Positions 45,525 through 59,054 of a stretch of DNA of 60,000 nucleotides are shown here, in pieces (position 1 is the stretch's first letter; each line of letters begins with the position of its first letter). The DNA lies in assembly GCA_964035545.1 (NCBI GenBank), contig OZ037770.1:9638973-9698972 (forward strand). Reading direction: 5' to 3'. The position numbers were made by a program, and so were the translations under genes. The notes under the pieces were generated by a model. It saw nothing but the letters and a program-made list of their open reading frames with translations, was not told the origin of the DNA and did not search any database. Origin of the DNA: Bugula neritina. Taxonomy: Eukaryota > Bryozoa > Gymnolaemata > Cheilostomatida > Bugulidae.

Positions 45525-46731
45525 TTACTGAAAGACTAGCATTACTTTAATGAGCTTAATAATTGGTGTTTTTGTATTCGTTGTTGTAGTTACTTACTCT
45601 GCACATATTATGCAGTTTATACTTTATGAACGTAATAATTGGCGTCAGACTCAGTGAAGTAATTGGGTCAAATATAACAGGTGTAAAGCTTCAATGAATC
45701 AAGATGCTACTTCAGTAAACAGATAAAAAAGTGTAACAATTATTGGTCCTGCTAAATATATTTTGTCCATTTAAAAACGGATAAAAAATTATTATAGAGA
45801 GTTGTTATACCTTCTTCTTTCTGCAAGAAAGCTAGCTAGTAGGGTTATACATTTTCAAGCACCAATGAATCACATTCAAATTTTATTATACTTACTGTAC
45901 ATATTCAAAGATTTTAAGATAAAACTTTGTATATGAGAAAATTTTTTTATAGTAAACTATTCTCAGCTTTCCGTTCCAAAACTCTCCACTGATAATTTCC
46001 ATTAGGTTAGTTTTAATAGTTTATGAAATCATGCTTTGTGATGCATGAAATGATCTTTGTAAATAGAAATGCGAACCAAATCAATCATTATTATTTTATA
46101 GAGTGTCATGGAGCATTACACTGCAGCTAAAAATTTAGTGCAAATGTGGTTTTGGAGAAGTTAGTTGGGGCATGTAATGACTTAAAAACAACATTTCATC
46201 TCCAGGCATTTGTAAGGTGAGTTGTAGAAATCTCTCTATATTTACCCAAGCTGCTTTACTCCTTGTGACTACTTATATTATATTGTTTCATACTATTATA
46301 ACTACATATGCAGAAAACTAGCACTTCGAACACTATTATATTTCATTTGATTGCATTTTGAGAAATAAATATTTTGATTTTTTTTATATATTTAGCTGAA
46401 AGCTATAAGTTTTAGCCATGGTCTGAGCCAGAAATTGACTAAAAGTGCAGAAATCAGCATTGACCTTGACTCTTCTTTGAATTCATTCCAGTGTCTAATA
46501 ATTTGTTGCAAAACCAAAAATAGTCAGAGCATGCAGCTTGAAAAGTTCAATGACTACTTTACCAATGAGAGATAATGATTTCAAGTAGAATGCATTTAAT
46601 GTTTCTTTTGAAACAAACAGACATTAAGCAAAGACTTTACACATTGACTGCTGTTTGTATAATAATATAATTTGTATGGAACTGCTACACTGATAAGACT
46701 GACATAAAACTAGAGTATGTTGTACTCTATA

Positions 46732-47208
46732 GGCCCTTTTCACAAATCTCTCTAAGCCTTAAGGGCATTTGTATTTTTGAAGTTGTCTCCTCCCACATGT
46801 GCAAGGTCAAGTCTCCATGATATATAGATAAAGCACATAAAATCAGTAAAAATTTAAGGTTTGTGTGAAGACTATTGCTAGTATGAGTTTCATTTTTTAT
46901 GAGATTAATGTTTTGGCATAAGCACACATATTAGCAGTTTCAGAAATTTTTTTAAAAACAAATTTATTGATAAATTTGACAAAAAATAAACTTTAAAGCA
47001 TTTTTGTGGTTTGGTTATTGAGCAATGCTGAAGCTGGCAGCTGTCATATTATAAATTCCACCAATAATTAAAGATTATTAAAATTTATAATATGCCAGGT
47101 GCCAGCTTCAGCATTGCTCAATAACCAAACCACAAAAATGCTTTGAAGTTTATTTTTTGTCAAGTTTATCAACAAAATTTTTCCCTTGAAGGACTTGTAA
47201 AAAGAGTC
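46732..47208. mobile_element. MITE with nested inverted repeat, TA target site, unit 2 only
   Basis: The ends GGCCCTTTTCACAAAT and (inverted) GACTCTTTTTACAAGT are imperfect TIRs next to TA. Inside, arms at about 46955-47059 and 47082-47182 form a hairpin of about 100 bp per arm around GGTTATTGAGCAATGCTGAAG. Unit 1 has the unbroken site CTCTATTGTG (near 16517). The TA duplication points to a Tc1/mariner-type mobiliser. Confidence 0.75.
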
Positions 47209-47764
47209 TATTGCATGTAAAGTCAACAAGCAGAAACGTAAAGATGGATCAAAGTATAATGAAAAACGATTGAAAATTAAACCTAAAAAGTCCAGTGCCA
47301 TGCATCTACCTGGCACATGTTGAGTCTAGACATTTGAGAAACAATGCTTGACCAATTACAGCCATAATTAAAGTTGATTCATTAACCAGCCTTTAACAAC
47401 ACATTTAACTCAGGACGAGCTTACATGTCACTATAGACAAATTTATTCAGATATTTCTAACTCAGAATGCCCATGTACAATGCACACTTTAACCAATAAT
47501 TATTTCCAGCTGACTAGTCATAAAGAAGTGACAATTGGCCACAGTAGTATATTATATTTGAAGTGTCAGTGCGATTTCTTATCTTTCATATTTCAATTAA
47601 GCAAGGTTTTCGTCCAGTTACTATAGAAATGTAGCACATGCATTCAGGCAGTTCCAATTTTGGCAGAACATGCAATGTAAACTGAAACATCTTTTGTAGT
47701 TAAAGTGCTATACATGACTACATCTCACTTATGCATGCAAGTTTATTTTCATGCATATCCTTTT

Positions 47765-47940
47765 AAGAAACCCTGATGGAAAAGGTGTTTTAAAATGTGC
47801 TATTAGGACTTATTCAGATGTGGCACAGAATCAATTATGACTGAATACTTTTTCTAACATCACCAATGGCCAATTTACCAGGAGTGACCTTGTGTTTAAT
47901 AAGTCAACTCTCCAACCCCTAGGTCACGGCTGCTTTCTTA
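47765..47940 (-). mobile_element. tRNA-derived SINE, copy S1'
   Basis: Counterpart of S1 in unit 2. Carries AAGAAACCCTGATGGAAAAG, GACTTATTCAGATGTGGCAC, ACATCACCAATGGCC and CTCCAACCCCTAGGTCACGG. It keeps the 5'/3' family words better than S1. Confidence 0.7.
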
Positions 47941-48285
47941 AACATGACTACACCTGGATAGCAGTAAATGTGAAGTTTTATTAAGTTTGATAGAAAAATT
48001 CTGACAATTATGCACTTATACCATGGCTGTCTTGTTGTAGAGTATCTAATGCGCATTCTTAAGCCATGTGACATTGTTCTATATATGGATCATTATGCAA
48101 TTAGTTCGTACTCTCTGTTTATACTTCGGGAACAATGCATTTTTAGATGAATGTTTGTATTTTTTATTTAGCAACGCTTTTATAACTTTTGTTCAAATAG
48201 CTGCTCTATAAATATGCATGTGATATTTATTTAGCAAATATTTCTTAGATATAGTTTAATTTAGATGTAAGAAGATTAATAAAAT

Positions 48286-51200
48286 ATGCTGAACGATTCT
48301 TCAAAAACGAGGTTAGGCGAATACCGCCCCCTGATTGAGAGAAAAGCTAAACAGACTGAAGATGATGTGGGATATGAAGGATGGAAGCATCTCATTCCTT
48401 GTAGATCTTCTCCAAAGTAATTATTGAATGTGCTACAAATACTACATAGAAGGCTTTTACAAATATAGTTCTAGTTTCAGGTGCACAAAATAATTATTAT
48501 ATTATCACACAATTGACTATTCTTTGAGAATGTTGTGTTTCTATATAGATGTGTATTAGTAATCACATAATGAATGAAATGGAATAAATAACAGTAAGTG
48601 CTGGGTTCATAGTAGTCTTAAAAAGCTATTAATTTGTGGCAGCCAAAATCTCTGCATATCAGCCAAGCACTACATAATGTAGCTAAAACAGCCATGATAA
48701 TACAATCAAAGCTGTAATGATTCAACAAAAGCTTTCCAAGCTCATGTAATGTCCCAACAGAAAAACAACTTTATAATTTAATATAGTATACAGGGTCTAT
48801 TTAACTTTCACTTCCTAATTACTAATAAAAACATTTAGGCTCATCAAAAATGATTTCTACAAATATTTTTTATGGGCTTTTAAAAATAAAGCACTGTCAA
48901 CATTTTTGATTAGCTTCAAGTTGAACTAAATTGTTAAAAACAAATACTATAATATAATTATAGTATGTTTCCCTGTTGTTTTATTGTATTTTTACTAAGT
49001 CCCATATATGCCACACTCTGTATAAGAACATATATAAATAATCAGTGCCATGCATGATATAAAATATACATCAAATTAATATACTAATAATCTGTTAGAA
49101 AATTAAAACTCCTGAACATGTAATTTCAGCCACATAAAAAACTTTATCTGTATGAGTATACAATATTCTTGTAGAAACCCAAAGACTCTACCATTAGTTA
49201 CAGCAGGTCCTTTGAGTTTCCTGACTTTACACTGGCTGAATGGTTACATATACAAAGCTTACAGGTATGGGGTCAAGGAAAATGACCTTTATGACACACA
49301 TCTGAAGGATTCAGCAGAGTACAACTGCGATTTGTAAGTTGTCTACTTTATGTGAAACAGTATGTTCTGGCTCAGTAATGTATGCTACTGTGAAACTGGA
49401 AGCAGTATCCAAGTTGATAAAAAAAATATTCACTTTTTAATAAAAAAGTAATCTGTTTGTTCTTTGATATCCTCACCCAAAGTGCTTTATTATATATCAG
49501 AAAACTGTGCATTTTATTGACACTGTTGAGCATTAAAATGTTGTATAAAAAACTTCTTTGCCCTGGTATAAGAGGGAAAAATGTTTCCATTAGAAGATTT
49601 TGCTAAAACATTCAAAGTTGAAAAAATTTAAATGGTTGAAAAGTAAACATTTTTTTGTAGATTTGAAAGTTATTGGAAAGATGAAGTGGCTCAGCATGGA
49701 GTGAAAAAAGCCTCAGTACCTAGGACAATAGTGAGAATGATGAGAGGGCGGTTTATATGTGCCGTCATTTTAGACTTGATAATGAATACAGTTCCTCTAC
49801 TAAGATCTGTGAGTTTAGTTTTTTATGAGATCATGCAGGGCTTCTTGACGAAGATTTTGTTAAACTACATGCTGAGCAGCAAATGCACTTGGTGAAAAAT
49901 TGGATTATATTTTTTGTCTACAAAATGTTAATTTTGCTTATTTTAAATATTTATTTGCTGGTTAAAATTATTTCTAAAACATTCATTTTTTAGGTTATAC
50001 ACTCTACTTGCTAACATCCATAGTACTGCTTGTTACTTTGTTTGTAAAATAAGCTGCTTTTTCTTACTTTATAATTTACCTTTTACTGAGCGGGTGAGCG
50101 GGTGAGCGGGTGAGCGGGTGAGCGGGTGAGCGGGTGAGCGGGTGAGCGGGTGAGCGGGTGAGCGGGTGAGCGGGTGAGCGGGTGAGCGGGTGAGCGGGTG
50201 AGAGGGTGAGCGGGTGAGCGGGTGAGCGGGTGAGCGGGTGAGCGGGTGAGCGGGTGAGCGGGTGAGCGGGTCAGCGGGTGAGCGGGTGAGCCACCTGAAT
50301 TTAGTGCTATTAAATCAATCAGAAGTAAAGTGTTATGCTATTTCAATAACTTTATTTGTAGGCATATTTCTTGAGGATGCTTTTTGTTTTGATGGAGACT
50401 CCAAGTTCCAGCTATTCTATGCAGATTCTCTTTTTAGGAGCCATTTGTCTCTGCTCCGTCATTCACTCTTTAACATTTGCTGGCCAGTATAATTGTGGAG
50501 CTGTTGCAGGTTGGCTCACTTGATGGTCCATCTATTTGTCACCTTTAAGGCTCACCAATTTAGAATATTTTAAATAACTTTGACAAGCTGATAATTGTTA
50601 TACTGTCAACAATTTTTACTTTTCAACTCCAGATACCTAATGAAAGTATGTAAGTAGTTTTGACAATTATATTCATTTTTATTAGCTTTATAGCTGCAAA
50701 ACTTTACATATAAAAAAGAATACATTAATTTTACTGTTCACCTCGTAACTCACCTCGTAGAGGATAGAACACTCAGTATCACTGTTATTCATCTAATTAG
50801 GCTATTATCAGCTAGACTACATTAAAGTACCACTTCAAATAGTGCAAATTTAAATTATAAATTATCTGTTTCAATATTTGATCAATGAATTCAAAAAGTT
50901 ATTTCCAAATGCAAATAATCCATAAGGTTGAATTTATAACAAAATATTTTTTAAGAAAGGCGATGTAATGTCTTTAAAGGTTTTGCACGGTGATGCTGCT
51001 TTTGAAAAAACTGAACCAATGTTCATTATTTTGCTGCACAGGTATATTAACTACATTAAAGTATGTACTGTATATCACTAGTTGTCACTTATATCATGCT
51101 TTCAACCAATTCAGTTCTGAATATTGTTGCATTCAGCTGGTAGTTATTGGTATTAAAATGTTTCATCTATGAATTATAGTGATTTCAATTTTATTTAAAG

Positions 51201-54200
51201 GTGCTAGAGTCCGTTCAGGTATGCTTTCATTGGTGTTTAAAAAAGTTCTCTTCCAAAGAAGCCAAAATGCATCTGTTGGAAAGGTAAGTTGATATACTAT
51301 ATAATGCAATGTTTTGCAGGTACATATAGCAGTGTGATTAAATAATTTTATTATGTATTTACATGTATGTCATCCACAACTTGATTGCAAATTCTTTCAC
51401 TGTTTTACTGTATCTTTTTCTGGCTGCATTTGATTTATTTCTTTTATCCTTTCATGAAAAGTGAAAAAGAAACAATCAAATTTAAACATTTAAGTGCAGT
51501 ATATGACTGTCACAAACCCATAAAATTATTGAAAAGATTTCCATGTGTAAAGTAAAGCTTATAGTGTCAAATTAGAACAGAAATGTCTGTTATTTTGCTT
51601 TAAAACTAAATGTTGCCAGTTTTTTGCATGCATGGTGCTAAACCTGTGAAGTGCTTAGCAGCTAAACCTTTTTCAAAGATAAACCAAGCATTTGGTTTTG
51701 CATGGTTTTAAGTTGATTCTGCAATGACCGTCATATTAAATGATGCTAAATATTTTACAGGTCTATAATATGTAACATTTTTTTAGATTATATACAATTT
51801 CGCTGAAATATTTTTGATGTAAAATGTTGGTCACATGTTTATTTGAATATAGGAAAAAGTATTTGATTTGGGCTGCAAAAATTAGTTTATAGTCGTCATC
51901 CCTATATAAAAACCCTTGATGAAAAGAGTTTTTTAATGGGGTTTGGCACTTGCATGTTCTATTGTGTCAAATGAGCAATTATGACTGAATGCCCTCCCTA
52001 ACATTACCGATAGCCTTTCCTGCGACTTGAACCATTGACTTATTGTCTACCAAATCCCTGATTGGAGCTGCAATACTTTTCATGTTCTTAAAATGCATAA
52101 CTTGTCGCTAAAATTTCAGTACTAAAATTTTGCAAAATAAATATGACTATATGTTCTAAATAAGAGTTTGAGCTTTTAATTTTGTTTCAGCTAGTAAACC
52201 TGTGCGCAAATGATGGACAAAGACTGTATGATGCAATACAGCATGGACCTTTTCTATTTAGTGTTTTACCTGTGATTGGAGCCACTGTATATGCTGGCTA
52301 TCTACTAGGGCCTTGGGGAATATTTGGATTTGTCATCTTTTTTGCTTTTATCCCATTTCAAGTAAGTAACCCATAAACTGCTATGTTTTCAAAACTCACA
52401 TATATATTAGTGCTGTGAAACAACAAATTAATGCAACAAGTAAACTAACATTTTTGTGTCGTACTGTATTATTTATAGTATTTGCATTTGGCAAGATGTA
52501 AAATAGTTTATAAAAAAATTTTTGAGCCCTGACTCTATGCCACTAGTTTAAGCTGTGACATAATGCAACTTTTTCGGTATATTGCAATGCAGGTCTGGAA
52601 TTTCCTTCAATTGTGATTCCATATCACACTGGAATTTTTGCTAGCCCTCATTTTCTGGGCTTTAAATTTCTCAGTTAACTTTTATAGCCCTATAGTATCA
52701 CTTTTAAAATCATCGTAAATGCATTTGGCATTTGATCTACTTTATAAGTTACATACCACAGTTTCTAAATCTCTTAAATTTTAGTTGAGTTTCTCACATA
52801 AGTAATAATCTTCTTTGTTGATCTTTTTAAGAGTGACTTCATTTTCTATAATATCTGATCTGCTGTAATGAGAACTTAATGTGATTTTCTGGACTAGGGA
52901 AGTGATAGCCAACAAAATAAAGCATCCATCCCAAGAATTTTCTTCTTTTCAATGATATTCCCAATATATAAGACGAAAAATAACAAGCGGAGTAGGATCT
53001 GTGAATTACTGCCATGTTTTCATATAAAATAGCTATTAATTTATTTTATAATCAGTGAACTTATAGTTTTCTCGGCAGTTATCTCTTTGATCAAATTAAA
53101 TAGCTGTTACTGGACGTATAAGTAGCTTAACTGCAACATTAAAAGTTGCTTTTAAGGCTCATCAATTTCAACATATGGACTATTTGAAAAAACAGTGTTA
53201 TGCTTTACATAGATGATCTATAGGCCACATTTATTAATTCAATTGTGAAGAGTTCAAATTTAAACTGAAGTTTTCTAAAATTCTTTCTGAATCTTAATAA
53301 AAATTACTAATGTGCATTCTTTGCTTGAATGAAAGGCAACCATATATAACTTGTGGTTCAAACTTTTCGACATCATTATAATTATTATAGTATTGTGGAA
53401 AGATTTGCATCTCACAATTTTCTTTATTCAGTTTTGCTGTAATATGTACTTCGCACAACTGAAAACTTTTCATCCTACCTTCAAAATCAAATTGTGTTCT
53501 GTGAAATCAGAGCTTTTAAGAAAATTTAGCCGTCAACATGCTTGCAGTAATTGCTTCTCTATATTTCAGATCAACATACAGAGAAAGCTAAAAATGCTGT
53601 CACCTGTTATATTCTCATAGCCTTTTTTATTGTACTCAAATATTAAAAAGTTAGTTCTACAGAATTTATTCATAATACAACTATATATTATGAATAGATG
53701 CTTATAGTGTATAATATGCAAAAATAGCTACTTGCTGAGAGTTGTCAGCATGAAGCCTTCTATGTCACTGCACTATCTTATATGCACATGTCACAATACA
53801 AACATCATGTTTATAGCTTTTCTTATATTGTTTTAGATTCTCCTTTCAAGGTTGGTGTTTCTCTACAGACAAAAAGCAGTTCCAATAACAGAAGAAAGAG
53901 TTAAACTGATGAGTGAAATTATAACAGCAATGAAACTGGTAAAGATGTATGCCTGGGAGAAACCCTTTGCTAGAAAGATAGGCGGTTAGTATATATAGTT
54001 ATGATAGTACTATATAGTAATATAATATGGTAATATAGTATATGTAGTATAGCTATATAGTAATATGTCTATAAAGTAAGCAGAAATAGTAAATGTAGTA
54101 TACTCGGAGGATATTTGGAAAACATCTCTTACCTCATAGTTGGACTGCATATAGACATTATGATAGTTAATTTACATACCCAAACGATTATGTAGCGATT

Positions 54201-55715
54201 TCATGCTTATATAATTATTAATAAATAAAATTACTAAGATTTAAACTATTCTAGCATTAAAAAGCTTCCACCAGGATTTTTACCTTACATATATGGCCTA
54301 ATACAAATTGTGTGTATGTGTTGTACTATAGACAAAGTAATTAGTCAAGGCATTGGATAATGTTGAATACCATTTATATAGATAGTGCAGTAAATGAATG
54401 TTTAAAATGGCAAGCACAGCCCTTCTCAAAATTATGAGTAGAAATAAGCAATAATAAATAAATATAAAATATTGCATGGCAATAAAAAGCAAGCTGCATA
54501 CTGCTCTTTGACAAATGGTGGACAGCTTTTATTTACAGCTACTTTTATGTTTCTACATTATTAGAGTTACTAAGTGATTTGTGTGAGACAACTGAGTTCA
54601 TGCTATAAAATATAATTAAAGATTAGGGCATTTCAAGATACTGAAAGTAAAGCATTAGAGTCAACTGAGAAGTGGCTTGGCACTTGTCATAATAAATTAT
54701 TAGACTTTAATTTTTACTGAAGCAGATAAAACTTGCGCAATTTTATGGTCCCTATAAGACTTATTTAGATGAAACACAGGACCAATTATGACTGGACATG
54801 CTCTTCCTAACATCATCAATGGCCTTTGTCAAGGTTCAAACTCATGACTTTATGTTTACTAAGAAAAAACTCTAACCACGGCTGCTCCCCTCTGCCTCTT
54901 TTAAGTAAACTAAGAAAAAAAATAATTATCTAATTTTTAAATCAAAATTTATAAAAAACAACATTTATGTGGCCCCATATGGTGATTGTCTTTTATTTGA
55001 ATGTATATAATAAGTTAAAACTGTAAGCTGATATAACTGCTTTATATATATAATTCCTTGGGTAGAAATACGAATAAAATTATGACTCTTAAAAGAATTG
55101 CTCGAGGTCGTTATTAGAGAGAAATATTTTAATAATATTTTAATAATAATTTTAATAATATTTTTACTTTCTAATTAGTTAGAACTGTAGGCCGATGCTA
55201 CTTTATACACAATTCCTTGTGTAGAAATACGAGTGAAAGAAACCCAAGTCTTAGAAAAGTCTCTCAGAGTGCAAAGTATCCTCTCTGCTCAGGCTGCTGC
55301 AGTACCAATTATTTCTGCAGTTTTGACTTTCTTAGCAATGACGTTAACCAATCAGGACATTACAGTCACTCAGGTAAGTAGTTTGGCATATAGAAAGAGA
55401 ATTTGCATATTTAAAATTACAGCAAATTGGATTAGGTACATATATCAAGCTTCTATCATAACAACCCGAAGTATTAGATTACATGGTCTTATGCTACTTT
55501 TTTCTGTTAATTTTTTAAAACACCTTTTTTTGGAAAGTACCTCTTGTTGCTATTAAAAGTTGTAATCAGTTTTGATTTGATATGGTACTTTTGGTATATA
55601 ATTTTAGGCATTTGTGTTTATCTCACTGCTCAACAGATTAAGGGTACCTTTGGGAATCCTGCCATATTGTCTAAAATATATGGCTGAAGGCTACAGTGCC
55701 TGTAAGAGAATCAAG
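48286..55715 (+). CDS. ABCC5: ABCC5-like transporter copy 2, exons 1-9 (continues beyond window or truncated)
   Basis: Exons 48286-48416, 49175-49333, 49661-49808, 50362-50509, 51201-51283, 52191-52361, 53837-53984, 55225-55373 and 55608-55715: 1245 nt, 415 codons, all open, with splice phases identical to copy 1. They encode the N-tail and TMD1 only. Substitutions relative to copy 1 are mostly conservative (LFLGAICLCSVIHSLTFAG versus LLLVAICLSSITYFLTFAG). The start differs: the ATG matching 17662 is ATA, and a 44-bp deletion brings the next ATG into frame, giving MLNDSSKTRLGEYRPL beside MLKQSSRERLDEYRPL in copy 1. Intron 9 then runs into mobile elements from 55938 on. NBD and TMD2 exons are not in the window. 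Since copy 1 is broken, copy 2 may be the functional gene if the remaining exons follow after 60000. Confidence 0.9.
50088..50290. repeat. (GAGCGGGT)n minisatellite, intron 3 of copy 2
   Basis: About 25 nearly identical 8-bp units in a GC-rich strip inside AT-rich DNA. Only two units differ (GAGAGGGT and TCAGCGGGT). It replaces some 580 bp that copy 1 has in the same intron, including the fold-back element at 19705. Confidence 0.97.
51895..52080 (-). mobile_element. tRNA-derived SINE, copy S2'
   Basis: Unit 2 counterpart of the SINE at 21180-21365, with AAAACCCTTGATGAAAAGAG, GAGCAATTATGACTGAATGC and a decayed head (TTGAACCATTGAC). Confidence 0.65.
54735..54897 (-). mobile_element. tRNA-derived SINE, copy S3'
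   Basis: Unit 2 counterpart of S3 (25125-25290). ACAGGACCAATTATGACTGG and AACATCATCAATGGCCTTTG are clear. The box B part has decayed to GGTTCAAACTC in reverse-complement context. The 5' tail is shortened. Confidence 0.65.
55011..55110 (+). pseudogene. Decayed partial duplicate of the exon 8 acceptor and 5' end (copy 2)
   Basis: ATAATTCCTTGGGTAGAAATACGA (55047-55070) resembles the real acceptor and exon start ACAATTCCTTGTGTAGAAATACGA at 55208-55231. The flanks on the left (AACTGTAAGCTGAT versus AACTGTAGGCCGAT) and the following bases are related but decayed. Copy 1 has only one such block. It is probably a local tandem duplication of about 150-160 bp. Confidence 0.6.
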
Positions 55716-55937
55716 GTGAGGTTTTATTATCTTGTGATGTTTTTTGTTATAAATAGATATGCTGAAAAGTTAAAGACATACTTATAAAATTAATCATTAT
55801 TATCATTTAAATTTTTTTTGTATTATTCTAACCTTGTGACAAATCACTTCTAAATGTGATATTGATAAAAATTCTTTTAAACTATGCAATAAATCCGACC
55901 TGTGTACCTACATTGTCTGCAACAGAAGTAAAACTAA

Positions 55938-56315
55938 AGGCCTGGTCTCATGATCGTGAGAATCGCATGAAATCATCTATATTTGACACGAATAAACATT
56001 CGCATGAGAAAATTTAAAGGAATTCAAACGAAATTGTCTTCGTTGGGTGTACACAACAATGACGATAGATGAAAAATCACAATCGGCGATAAGCACTATT
56101 TGATTGGTCTATAGAATTTTAGCAACAGCTATTATTTCATTTCTACCACGTTTCTCTGTTTGGCTATTTTTTGCTGTTTGTATTTTGTGCAAGACTCATT
56201 GATGGACTATTTATTATGTGTTTTGACGCGTTTGTGGCTGGTCATAACAATAGATTAACTCACGAAAATTGTCACACGAGTTTTGTGTGATTCTCACAAT
56301 TGTGAGGCCAGGCCT
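55938..56315. mobile_element. MITE with AGGCCTGG ends and TAA target duplication, unit 2 only
   Basis: The left end AGGCCTGGTCTCATGATCGT and right end CACAATTGTGAGGCCAGGCCT are inverted repeats (about 25-30 bp with mismatches). They are flanked by TAA (55935-55937 and 56316-56318). Unit 1 has the intact site AACTAATATAC (near 26185). It is 378 bp, non-coding and Harbinger-like in target choice. Confidence 0.85.
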
Positions 56316-56469
56316 TAATATACCATATAAAAGTACCTTAGTTGAAATATATTGCAATATACCAGCCACATAACAGTTATTACCCAAAAATATGTCTAAC
56401 ATGTACATCTAACATGTACATTAATTAGCAAGAAACAAGCCCAGGCTTGTCCGTGTTGTTGGTGTAGAA

Positions 56470-56778
56470 CAGGGGTGTCCAACCTTTTAGGAGCGAAGGC
56501 CACAGAAATAGCATATTTCATGACAATTAGGGCCACATTGTAAGCTGTATTTATTCAAATAAATTTATTCCAAATTCTTATGACTCATTGCACAATAAAG
56601 TCCCAATAGTTACTGCAGGCTGCGTGTTTTTAGCATATATGTACATGTATATGCTTAAAGAAGACATTTAAAGGTGGTTTTCCACTCCATAATTTGTATA
56701 TGAGTGCAAAATAATTTTATCCGTTATGTCTTTGGGGGACACATAAATGTAGGCTAGGCCTCTTGTTGGACAACTCTA
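56470..56778. mobile_element. hAT-like MITE with 8-bp target duplication, unit 2 only
   Basis: 309 bp. Left end CAGGGGTGTCCAACCTTTT; right end, inverted, TAGAGTTGTCCAAC. The flanks are GTGTAGAA on both sides (56462-56469 and 56779-56786). The CAGGGGTGTCCAAC-type terminus and 8-bp duplication are typical of hAT elements. No transposase. Confidence 0.9.
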
Positions 56779-56797
56779 GTGTAGAATATATATATAT

Positions 56798-58308
<1,511 letters not shown>

Positions 58309-58646
58309 CCGCCCCCCCAGCAGGAAGCATACCTTCCTGATATGCACCCAAAAAAATAAAAATAAAACAATTTATTACAAAAAAAAACCAAAAAAAAATA
58401 TAAGATCTGAACATCACGTAAGGTGGATATTTCCAAAAGAGCTTACACACTATTGAGCAATCTAGATTGACATGAGAAAAGTATATATATAAAAAAAATA
58501 GTAAAACAGAATATTGCAATCACATGTACGGAGATCGTGCAACACCGACTAGAGACGGTCAGAGGAGGGAAAAAACAGAGAGAGAGATCGTCACCACCTG
58601 CAGGTGTGGATAGTCAGAGAAGTAGAGGGGAAGGATACAGCTGCCA

Positions 58647-59054
58647 TCAGTCTTGATCGCCCCGTTTGAGGAGGGCCACGGAAGCTTTAAGGGTCTTCAT
58701 TTCGGAAGTGGCCGCAGCAACTCTGGGAGTCAACCGTTGAATCTCGGCTTCTAATTCATACATACGGAGCTCGACTTCTTTTACGTTGCGAGCTGTAGGG
58801 GCCTGCCGTTTCGGGGAGGAGGGTCTCCATCGTCGTTTAGAAGAAGGCTGCATCGGAGTAGGGGAAGGGGGAACGTCGTTTTTGGGGTATCTTGACTCGG
58901 TGAAGTAGAACTCGAGGTAGGGTGGATGGACGAGGTATGGTTTGTGCGGGAGGAGAGTGAGACGGCTTGGTAGGTTTTCTATGTCTGGGAGGTCTTGGAC
59001 ACGGTCCGTGAGTGATGATGCGAGGTGAGGGGAATCCGTGTTTGAGCCGTTCAA
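58647..59054 (-). CDS. Coiled-coil reading frame upstream of the LTR, unknown family
   Basis: 135 codons, overlapping the 3' end of the zinc-finger frame by about 218 bases in another frame. The first half is Pro-rich (LPHKPYLVHPPYLEFYF, NDVPPSPTPMQPSSKRRWR). The second half is a heptad-patterned helix (VKEVELRMYELEAEIQRL, then MKTLKASVALLKRG), probably a coiled coil. GC content is much higher than in neighbouring DNA. It may be the true C-terminal part of the zinc-finger protein after a frameshift or splice, because the overlapping tail of the other frame is low-complexity Pro/Arg sequence. I do not recognise the family. Confidence 0.45.
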   Translation of the reverse strand: MNGSNTDSPHLASSLTDRVQDLPDIENLPSRLTLLPHKPYLVHPPYLEFYFTESRYPKNDVPPSPTPMQPSSKRRWRPSSPKRQAPTARNVKEVELRMYELEAEIQRLTPRVAAATSEMKTLKASVALLKRGDQD

